A stretch of DNA of 45,678 bases from positions 1 through 45,678 of the forward strand of contig JAFVFL010000017.1 of the NCBI GenBank assembly GCA_017475555.1, read 5' to 3'. Position 1 is the stretch's first letter. The number at the start of each line of letters is the position of its first letter. Of the stretch, positions 31,810-43,800 are shown piece after piece. The DNA is from Ruminococcus sp. GTDB taxonomy: Bacteria > Bacillota > Clostridia > Oscillospirales > Ruminococcaceae. Under the pieces are notes generated by a model. It did no database searches. It was not told where the DNA came from and worked only from the letters and a program-made list of their open reading frames with translations. The position numbers and the translations under genes are program-made.

Positions 31810-34800
31810 ATGAATGCACACAGCAGCATGACGATCAGAAAAAGAGCCGCAAGTATCTTTCTTTCTGTTGTCATGATCGTAGCGAGCGTATTTACTTCGT
31901 TTACGTCTGTGCCTGTTCGTGCGGGAGCTTTCGGAATGTACGGTTTCGGTGCTTTTACTGATGTAAACTCGAACAATAAGATCGAGTTCCGCAATTCAGC
32001 AGGTCAGGTAATTTCAGAAGTGGATACCGGCGAAGACTTCACGATGCACGTGGAGCTGTCAGGCAGTAATGTGTATCAGTTCGGCTTTGGTACGACATAT
32101 ATGATCGAGCTTACGAACGATAACATACAGCTGACAGATTTTGCCGGAAATGGTACGAAAAATGGTGCGAAGTATGCAGGCTTCACCATTTCTATCGTTG
32201 GCGGCAAGCGCTACCTGATGTACACTGTAACAAATGGTCAGACAAGGGCACTTGACCTGAATCTCAGGTTCAAGAACGGAACTACACCTGATGATACCAA
32301 GGTCACAGCCACGCTTTCTACAATGGGTTCATTTACCAGTAAGAAAGCAACTGTTACAGCCAACGCAGACATCAAGTGGGCAAATACAAAGAGTGCATCG
32401 CCTACGGCTATCGATATCGGCACACCTGTTACCTACACCGTCAAGGCGTATCCGGACAATACAAGTGATACCGGAGTGTGGTATGCAGGCAAGGTGAAGG
32501 TAACTGATACCATTGAGCTTCCGAGTGGACTAAGCTTTACTGATACCCCTACCATAACAGTAAATGGATCCCCTGCGACAATAGTAAGCTCAGACAGCAG
32601 CTCAGTCACATTCACCTATGAGGCAGAAAGCTCAAACAAAAAAGGTGAGATGTCACCGCAGGAGTTCACTGTCACACTTAACACAAGCACTCTCAGCGGT
32701 TCATCAGGCGGAACCTTCACCAACACGGTAACGACTGATGTATGGGGCGTCGGCAACGAGAGCTCTTCTACACCTGACTTCACAACATCTCCTGCTTCGG
32801 CTGACGTTTCTATCAGCGAGCCGACACCGGCAGATGTAAATCTTTCAAAGGATGTTAAAAGTCGGACGGGAGAGTACGTAAGCAAGGGCTTCCTTACAGA
32901 TGGCGACACAGCTGTTTTCACTATAACTCTCTCAAACAACGGAGATTCCCCGGAGGAATATGAAGCTGGAAAGCTTGTCCTGACAGATGTTCTTCCTGAG
33001 GGTCTTGTATACAAATCAGCATCTGCTGAGGGATATACTGTCACACAATCCGGTAAGACTGTCACCTTCACGAATGATAGTAAGGTTACACTTACCAAGG
33101 GTAAGGTTATCACGTTCGATGTTGAGTGTACAGTTGAAGGAGCTACGGAGACATTAAAGTCTCTCGTTAATACTTCCTACCTCGGTACGGCAGATAATTA
33201 CACCAAAATGGCTACCGCACTTGTAAGCGTGAAGAAGCCGGGTAAGGATTATTCCGTAAGCAAGAGCGTAGACAAGAGTGTTTATACTCCTGGTGATACA
33301 CTGACATATACAGTTGTGATAACAAATACCGGTGAAGATACTCTTAAAGAGGCGGATTTCGGCAGCGTAAGTGATAGCCTTAATTCAAGTCTCTCTATAA
33401 GTGATTTCAATATTCCTGCTGACGGACTTTCAAGCGGCGAATCGGTTTCAGCGACGTATAGTATCGCTGCCGGAACTGATGACATAACTACCAACACCGT
33501 AAAGGTCGGCGATAAGTCAGCTACAGCTACTTCTGAGAAGAGTCAGTTTAGTCTGGGAAATGGAGACTTCAGCAAGCGTGCTGATTCGACTGTAACTCAG
33601 GCGGGCGGAACAATTTCTTATACATTCAAGTATTTCAACAACAGCCGTTTCGGCGGAACAGTTACAGGTCTGGAATTTGGCGAGATAACAGTTCCGGCTC
33701 AGCTGAACAAAACCGGCATTGTTGTAAAGGTCGGAGACACAACTCTGGAAACTGGAAATAATGAAGTAAACGGCGATAATTACAATCTTTCAAGTGATGC
33801 TAATAATCTGCCGCTCGTTAAATTCTCCGGTGATGTAGGAGCTTATGAGACGATCGCTGTAACGTATGTATTTACAGTTAATGATACTAAAGGCGAAGAA
33901 AAGACAGACGGAGAAGGAAATTCTCTCGGAGAATTTGTCGGTTACAACGTTGGACAAATTGGCGGAAAAGAAGTAACAGCCGATCAGGACATTAAGATAT
34001 CAAAAATATCCTTTGAAGTAGATAAGTATGCATATTCTGAAGGAACAGGAACTAACATTCCTGACAAAGCAGCTGACAGAGCAGCACTTTTAGGGTATGA
34101 TACTTCAGAACTTACAAAGATAGATTATCCTGTGGTTTCAAGCGGTACCTATGGTACGGTTGAACCCGGTCAGCTGATGACGTACTACATCAAGATAACT
34201 AACACTGGTGCGGAGCCTATAACAAGACTGAAGCTTACAGACCAGATGATAGGAATCCACCAGTTGGATACTGCTGTTAAAGTTTATCTTGTTGACAAGA
34301 GTGAAAATGTCACTGCTAAGTTCGGTAACGACAGAACGGACGATAATGCAGACGGAATTACAGAGGATTCGCCTGTTGCTACGTTCTGGGCAGCACAATA
34401 TGATTCTGAAACACAGCCTGGCGGCGGTACAGCATATATGGGCTTCTATGAAGATGAATATGGCTGGAAAGACGGACAAGATGGACAGTACTTAGGCAGG
34501 AAAAATACATCGGGTGATAATAATCAGGCACTTTATGTATTGAATATCCCTAAGGGTGAGTACATTGTTCTTGCATATCAGATTCATCTTGGAGATGGCG
34601 TATATGGATTTGACAAGGGCACGAACACTGCAATTGTTGAGGCTAATGAAGAGGTATCTGTATCTGACGATATTCAGTATCGTGTACAGCAGCCTATCAT
34701 AGAAGTAACGAAGGGTGCTAAGTTCGACCCATGGATCTGCTCAGATGATGTTCAGACTATTGAGCCGGTGATGACAGACGGCAAATTCGATTTCGACAAG

Positions 34801-37800
34801 ACATATGAAGCATTAAAAGATATGCAATTCCGCTGGTATCTCGAAATAGCTAACTACTCTAAGTCTAATGAGGCTTATACAGAGGACCTTACTATTACAG
34901 ATACGATTCCGGAGGGAATGGAGCTTTATGTTGAAGAAATAGGTTTGACAGTCGTTCATCATGAATGGGGGGACGCCACTACTCCGTATGGAAGTACGGA
35001 AACATATCCTACTCTTTACAATATAAGAGGAAGAGTGGAGAACACACTTCTTTATGATGATCCGCAGATCAAAAAAGAAATTGGCAATACTGGTAGTGGA
35101 GAATACAATACAAGCCGTCTTAATTATGTGGTTAACGGGAACGAAGTAACATTTTCACCGGCATATGTGAAAAAGAATTCCACAAATGACGGTGTCGATA
35201 CTTTACCCTTGAAATGGCGTTTCCAGACAGATTCAAATGGAAATGTAGGTACTTTAGTCTACAGCTACGTAACAAAGCTTACAGATAAAAAGGCTGCGGC
35301 AATAGCTGCTGAGCTTGGTTCATATGTTGCAAATGGCAATAAGGACTATCAGATAAGTGCCTCAACATTTGATAACAGCTACACTCTGAAATCTGTTAAC
35401 GAGTATCTTGAATACAATAACGGAACCGTTAATGCGACAAAGCAGTCTACTGCTGACTCCACACTTATCCTCAAGCCCAGCGAGAACAAGCCTTCCCCTG
35501 GACTTACAAAGACAGCAGACCCGGAAATATTCTCTGGTTATGTTGATGATGTAGATACAGGTTTCCCGACGTTCCCGCAGTGGCAGATAGTTGTCAGCAA
35601 CACTGCAACAGGTACTGATGACGGGAAAATGTCTGGCATAAAGGTTGAGGACTCACTCAGCGACAATATGCAGTGGCTGCCATCAGACCAAATGGACTTC
35701 GACAACTATGATGATGAAGACGAAAAAGAGAAATTCCAGGCAGCTGCGAACGGTTATAAGATCGTTGACATCAGTAACCTGAGCAATGCTAAGAGCGACA
35801 TCGAAGGTTGGCAGGCTATTGGCACAGATGTTACTATTGAGAGTACCCCCGGTAAGGTAACTATTGAGTATAAGGGCGAGCTTGAGCCCGGCAAGGCACT
35901 CATAGTAAACTTCGCTACATACAAGCCGGGTGAGGAGTCAAAGGACAAGAGCTATTCTGACAAGGCTCTTCTCTCCTGCGACGAGACTATCGACAAGGAC
36001 AGAGTGACAAACGGTACATACGTAGGCGGCAAGGTCGAGGCGACTGCTCAGAATGGTATTGGCGGCGTTGAGACTACCTCCTACAAGACTATCCAGACAT
36101 TCGGAGAGGACGGAATCGCTCTTAATGACCATTCTGACAGCTCCGATGCTTATGAGAGTTCAAACATGAGCAGCGGTCTGCCGCAGGGCAATAACTTTAA
36201 AGAGGGCGATATCACAGACCACTATGCACAGGGCAACTGGTCAGGTACAAAGTCCGCTGATAACTATGTTACCGGTCTTCAGGGCAAGAAAGTGCAGTAT
36301 ACCATCAATGTTCAGAATGATGCGACTGACAGAGATCTTCACGATTTCGTAGTTATAGACCGTCTGCCGTTTGAAATGGCTGACCCCGGAATCATATCCG
36401 GCTACAACCGTTATTCTGCATTCAGCGTATACCTTAACAGCACAAGCTTTGATGTGTACGTTGACGGTGAGCTTAAAAACGATGTGCTGAAGCGTGTGGA
36501 TTATTCCACAGACATGACAGCAGTTATTGACGAGACTGCGAGTGACTGGGACGGCGAAAGCTCAGGTGCAATGAACTGGAAGGAACTGACGGGTGACGTT
36601 GACCTTACAACTGTTCGTGATCTGAGATTCGTATTTGCTGATGGTTTCATTGTCGGCAGGAAGGGCAGCGAGAACAACAGCATTCGTATCGTCATTAATG
36701 CAATTATTCCGGAGTATGTAGCTAATACAGGCGAGGAGAATATCGCTTGGAACAGCTTTGCTTACGGCTATAACTATTATCTGACCCTGAAAAAACGTGT
36801 GGACGGAAAAATGACTTACACGGTTCAGGACGGAACAAACGGAACTGAGGCTGTAATGTCAGATGAGCCTATGGTCGCTGAGCCTGCAAAGGTCGGCGTA
36901 TGGGTACCTGATGTTGAGAATCCGCTGACTCTTGAAATAACCAAGGATTATATCAGCAATAAGGGCGACACTCAGACATTCTATTTCACACTTTACAAGG
37001 GTACAAGTGCTGATGAAGCAGAGAAGTTTGGTGAAACAAAGAAGCTTGAAGTAACAGACAAAAGCAGTGCTAAGCTGACAATGGATGGGATATCCTCTGC
37101 ACTCGGCACGGGCGAGAGCTACTTCCTGTTCGAGACAGACTCCGTTGGAAATAAGCTCACATCAGACAGCTCTGATTATACTATAATCATGGGTGACGGT
37201 GCTGAGTTCAATAACGGACAGAAGCTTGAATTCACTGACAGCAAGGCTGCTGTAAATGTTAAAAACAAGATAACTCTTGGTTCAATAAAGGCTGAAAAGA
37301 CCTTTAAATCGGTATTTGAGACTACTGATACATTCTACCTTGCACTCTTTACAAAGAACGGAGAGGACTACGAGCTCTACAGCAAGGATCAGATAAAGGC
37401 GGTTACTGTCACTGGTTCTGAGGAAGGAGCAACGGAAGAGGTAGAGTTCAAGGATCTTCCTACAACAAAGGACTTCTACATACTTGAGACTGACAAAAAC
37501 GGCGAGCCTGTTGATGATAGCTATAAGTATGAAGTGACTTATGGTGATAACGCAGGTAAGGATAATTCTGTAAAGGCTAAGGCAACAGATCCTGATACAG
37601 CTCCTGTTACAGCAAAGGTCACAAATGAAGAGAAGGCAGAAGCCGCGATCACAGTAAAGAAGACATCTGATGATATGCAGCTTAACGGCGACTCAATAAA
37701 GTTCGGCTTGTTTGAGGCTGTAGCCGACGGCGAAAAGTATAAGGCTGGCGATAAGGTCGATGATCTGACGCTTACCCTTGAGAAGAGCGGAGATACTGTT

Positions 37801-40800
37801 ACAGGCTCTGCGGCATTTGATCCAAGCAAGATCGATGCAGATAAGCAGTATATTGTTCTTGAGCTTGATGCGGAAGGAAATATACTGAATCAGGACGATA
37901 CTGACGAAAACGGCAATACTGTAAACTACAACAGCTTTGATTCTAAGGACGGCGAAACATACTATTACATTCCTGTTGAGTTTGTGACGGATTCTGCTGA
38001 AGATAACACGACTGATGCGGAGAGTGACGAAAAGTCGGTTCCGGTTCCTGAGGACTATAAGAAGACAGTTCCGGTACTGGATAAAGCTCCTGCAAAGCCT
38101 GCAAACGGACAGATAACAGTAACAAAGGAAGTTCTCGTTGATGGTGCTTCATCTGATGATTGGGAAAGCTTCTATGTAGGCTTGTACACGATCGGTGAAG
38201 GGGAAAATGCCGAGCCGGAATTAGCCGGAACAGCTGATAAATTTGTAAAGGAAGTAACTCCTGAAAATCCGACAGTTACCTTCGACGGGGTCGTTGTCAA
38301 GGCGACTGAGGACGATACCAGCGATTCAAGGACATATTATGTTGCTGAGTGTAAATCAGATGGTTCGTTTATCGGGGACAGCGACTATACCATTGTAAAT
38401 TCATTTGGCGGAGTATACAGCTCGGCAAGTGCTGAGCCGGAATACTCAGAGACATCAAACAGCATGGTAGCAGTCGAGCTTGACGCTTCTACAGGGGCAC
38501 TGTATGGATTTGTCAAGATAAGCAACACCACAAACACAATCGAACGCTACATTGCTAAGGTCGGCGATGATAAACCGCTTGGCGGTGCAGAGCTTATTAT
38601 CCGTACTGAGACTGACTATGCTTCATATCTCAACGACATAAATGATGAGACAAAGTCTGATGAAGATAAGGCTGCAGCTAAGACACAGTTTGAGCTTCCG
38701 GATAATGCTACAGCAGCTACGACTACTGTAAAGGACAAGGATTGGGATATAACGAAGGTTGACCTCCAGCCTAACGTTACCTATGTTCTTGTTGAGACAA
38801 AGGCACCGGCAGGCTACAATATCGCAGATCCTATTAAGTTTGCGGTAGATAAGGACGGATATCTTGTATTCATTGCAGATGACAGCGAGGATACAAGAGA
38901 GCCTGTAACAAACGACACAACAGAAAAGAAATCTGTTCTCACCATGACTGACACCAAGAAGAGCGGTGCTGAGCTTACTATATCTAAGGTCGATATAGCA
39001 GACGAAACAGCAGCTGAGGTGCCGGGTGCGGAGATGAAGCTGACAGCAGTTTCACTCACTGATGAGACAGAGTCAGTTGATCTCAGCGGAGTGACTAAGG
39101 CAGAAGGCTCTGGCAGCACAGATGACGGATTTACTGCTTCGACAGCAAGCGTAACATGGACTTCTTCCGATAAGGCAGTTGTTCTGAATGCACTTCCTGA
39201 CGGAAAGTATACTCTTGAAGAAACTGCTGCACCTGACGGCTATACCAAGGTCACAGAGTTCACCTTCACTATTGAAAATGGTAAGGTTGAAAAGGCAGAG
39301 ACAACACGAGAGGACGTAACTCTTGATGAGGCGACAGATGAGACTGCTGCAAAGATAACTGTTTCAGACACAGCGACAGTTGTAAAAATCAGCAAGTATG
39401 AGCTTGGTAAGGAAGCTGAGGTAGCTGGAGCACAGCTCACCATAACACGTACCGGCATAAACGAAGCTGATGAAGCAGAGGTCGATACAAAGCTTGACAG
39501 CACTAAGATCAAGGTAACATCCGGCGAAACAACTCTTGAAGAGGGTGATTACGTTGTAGACGGTTCTTCGATCACCTTTACATCACAGGATAAGGCGACT
39601 GAGATAACAGGTCTTCCTGATGGTTATTACACACTTAAAGAGGTAAATGCACCGGACGGATTTACTAAGGTCGAGAGTTCATGGACGTTCAAGATCGAAG
39701 ACGGCGTAGTTACTACTGAGGGCACCGCTGATGATACGACAAAGTCTTATATCGGAGTTGATTCAGAGGATAGCAACCACATCATAGTAAATGACGCTAT
39801 CAACACAGTCACCATAAGCAAGCAGGACGTTGGCGGAAGTGAGATTGCTGGGGCAGAGCTTATCATCTACAAGTACAGTGATGATACGTTCGCAACAAAG
39901 TCGGACTTCAAAGAAGCTGAAATCAGTAAGCTTACGATAACAAGGGGTACTGATGATCTCAGCGGATCAATGACTGACGACGGCGGACTGACATTTGCTA
40001 AGACGGAAGCGGGCAAGTCCACAGTAATTGAGGGACTTGCAGACGGATATTATGTACTTCATGAGGAGGCAGCACCTGACGGCTACGCAGTAGCAACGGA
40101 CATAAAGTTCCAGATAGCTGACGGCGTTGTGAAGCTCATAGAAGCTACTACTGACGGAAATACGTTTAAAGACGCAGCTGACAACAAGATAATAATGACA
40201 GACGAGAAGCTGGGCGAGGTCGTAATAAGCAAGGTCGATGCAGCTACCGGTAAGGAAATTGACGGGGCTGAACTGAGTATCGACAAGGTCGGCGACGTTG
40301 TAAAGAACGATGACGGCAGCTACAAGTACACAAAGGGAACTGTTACAAATGTAACGAACTATAAGACAGCGTATGAGACTGTTACATCAGTAGTTACAGA
40401 TGAAAATGACAACACTGTTACAGCTGAAGACGGCAGCACAGTTACCACAGTTGTGACCGATTCGGAGAATAACGTAGTTACGACTGTAAATGCCAAGAGC
40501 TTCAAGCTCAAGGACGGCGTTTATAAGCTCACAGAGACTATATCACCTGACGGTTACACGGTTGCAGAGGCTATCTACTTTGTTGTAAGTGACGGAAAGG
40601 TCATCTACAACAGCAAGACTGAGCCGTCTGAAAGTATCACAGCGGAGCAGATTAACGACAACAAGGTTGTAATGAAAGATCAGCCCACAATGGCATCTAT
40701 CAGCAAGGTTGAGGCTGGAAAGAGCGAAGAGCTTGCAGGTGCAGTTCTTACCATAACGGCTGATAACAAAAATGCTGATCTCTCAAAGGTATACCTCAAG

Positions 40801-43800
40801 AGGGGCGAAGATATCCTTAAAGCAGGTGAGGACTATGAGATAACAGCGAATGCTATCAAGTTCACATCGGCTGATACAGCTACAGTGATCTATGCACTTC
40901 CTGACGGTGAGTATACTCTGACAGAGGATACAGCACCGCTGGGCTATAAGGTCAACTCTGAACCTGTAGAATTCACAATAGACAAGGGCGATGTTAAAAA
41001 GTCTGATGTTGGAGCAGTTATTGAAGATGAGCTTATCAAGGTAACGTTCAGCAAGAAGTCTATGACGGGTGAGGACGAGATCAAGGGTGCAGAGATAACG
41101 ATCACATCTCTTGACGGCAAGGTACTCAACGGAGTGACAGCAAAGCAGGGCGAGACAGATGTTCTTGTAGCCGGCGAAAATGACACATCATTCTCATTCA
41201 CATCAGGTGAGACTGAGACTATATTCAGCGGACTTCCTGCCGGAATGTACAGAATGGTCGAGACTCGGAAGCCTGACGGCTATGAAAAGATAGAGGAAAA
41301 AGCTGAAATAAAGTTCAAGGTCGAGACTGACGGAACAGTTGCAATAATTGAAGATGCAGACGGCGACGGACACGTTACAGCAAGCGAAAGCAGCATAGTC
41401 ATGAAGGACGATGCTACAATAGGCATTGGTAAGTTTGACGCAGCTGACAGCAAGGAGCTGAAGGGTGCAACACTTACACTCACAGGCAAGAATGATGAAG
41501 AAGACATAACATTTGACATCAGCAATGTAACTCTCGGTACGGGTGCAGAGCTTATCACAAAGGAAAATGGTACAGCTCTGGAGTGGAAGTCCGGAACAAC
41601 AGATACTCTGATAAAGAATCTCCCGGACGGCACTTATACATTAAAGGAAACAGCTGACGACGACAGCAAGCTGGTCGTTCTTACCGACGCTGACGGCAAT
41701 ACAGCTGAGTACAAGGTACTGGACAGCGAGTTTACATTCGAGGTAAAGAACGGAATTATCACAACAGCCGCAGATACAGAGGGTTATCATGTAGCTGACA
41801 CTAACACCATTAAGGTAAACGATGCACGCAATGAGAGAACGCTCGTTATCAACAAGGTGGAGGCAGCCGGCGAAAATGAGACAGTTCAGATAGCCGGAGC
41901 AGAGTTCGTACTCACGAACAGCGGCATGAAGTCTGCTGACTGGGAAGCACTCATAGGTCTTAACGGCGATAAGCTTACAGCTGTAAAGGACGAAAGCGGA
42001 AACATAACCGGAGTCAAGTTCACATCGTCTACTGCGGACGATATGATCTATGGTCTTGCAGACGGCACATATGAGCTTGAGGAGAAGGTTGCTCCTGACG
42101 GATATGTAGTTGCTACGAAGTTCACATTCAAGGTTACGGGCGGAGAGGTAGAGTCTGCCGGATTCGCAACGACCGGAGAGACAAGCGGCACTATCACGGC
42201 GAGCGGCAAGACAACGCTCCTTATCACAGATGATATTTCTGAGATAAGCATTGACAAGAGAGACATCACAAGAAAGACTGAGGTCGCGGGTGCAACACTT
42301 ACACTCACAGGCAAGAATGGGGATAAAGACATAATATTTGACATCAGCAATGTAACTCTCGGTGAGGGTGCAGAGCTTGTCACAAAGGAAAATGGCACAA
42401 CTCTGGAGTGGAAGTCCGGCAGCAGTGCGGTAACTATCAAGGGACTTCCGGACGGAGATTACGTGCTTACAGAGACAGCGGGCAGCGACACCAAGCTGTT
42501 CAAGGCTGAGGACGGAAATACTTACACGATAGTTGATCAGGAAACGAAATTCACTATCGAAAACGGCGTGATCGTAAAGGATACGTTCGACAAGTTTGAC
42601 GAAAATGCTGAGAAGAGCTATACTGCGATAACATCAGAGACTGAGATAGTGGTATGCGACGCAAAGGCAAGCAGCACCGCAAAGATCAGTAAGAAGTCAG
42701 CAGCGGAGGGCGACAATGATGAAATTGCCGGAGCTAAGATGACTATAACATCTGACAAGGCTCTGACAGAAGATGAGATCGCAAAGATCAAGCTTACCAG
42801 AGGTGAGGGTGACAAGAAGGTAACTCTTACTGAGGGTGAGGACTACACGATAGAGACAGCAGGCGAAACGACAGTTATCAAGTTCACATCAGCAGACGTT
42901 TCCACTGACATCGAGGGACTTCCGGCAGGCACATATACACTTAAAGAGGTATCTGCTCCGGAGGGCTATGAGCTTTACACGGAATCAGTTAATTTCAGTG
43001 TCATAGAAAGAGACGGCGGTCTGGCCGTTGACGGAACACAGGAGATAGTTGATAAGCCTATAAAGGTAACTATCGACAAGAGAGACGTAACAGGACAGAC
43101 TGAGGTCAAGGATGCAGTTCTTACGCTGACAAATGATAAGCTTTCAGCTGATGACTGGAAGAATCTTGCAACTAAGAATGACTTCCTCACTTTAACAAAG
43201 GACGAGGACGGAAATGCAAACGGCGTAACATGGACATCTGACGGCGAAGCTAAGACAATAAGCTACCTCAAGAACGGAACCTACACTCTTGCAGAGTCAC
43301 AGGCAGAGGGAACTGAGATCAAGGACGCAGACGGAAACGTTTATGAAGTTCTTGAAAGCACAGTAACATTCGAGGTTGACAATACCAAGGAAAATGCTGT
43401 AACATCTGCTGGTGCAAAGACTAAGGCGGATAATGAGGCAGGCTATGTCTTTGATGACGCAACAGATACACTTCTGGTATGCGACGCACAGAGAGCAAGA
43501 AAGGCTTCGATTAGCAAGCAGGACGCTGTAACAGGCGAGGAGCTTGCAGGAGCAGAGATAACAATAACATCTCTTGACGGCAAGTCAATGGACAATGTCA
43601 AGGCGGTCAGAGAGAATGCTGAGGGCATTGAGGAAGAGGTCACACTTACAAAGTCTGAAGACGGCAAGTCAGTAACGTTTACATCAGGCGAACAGCCGAC
43701 AAGGCTCGTTGGTCTGGAGGCAGGCGAGTACAAGCTGAAAGAGACTACAGCTCCTGACGGATATCAGAAGACAGAGTCAGCTAAGTTTACTATCGATGCA

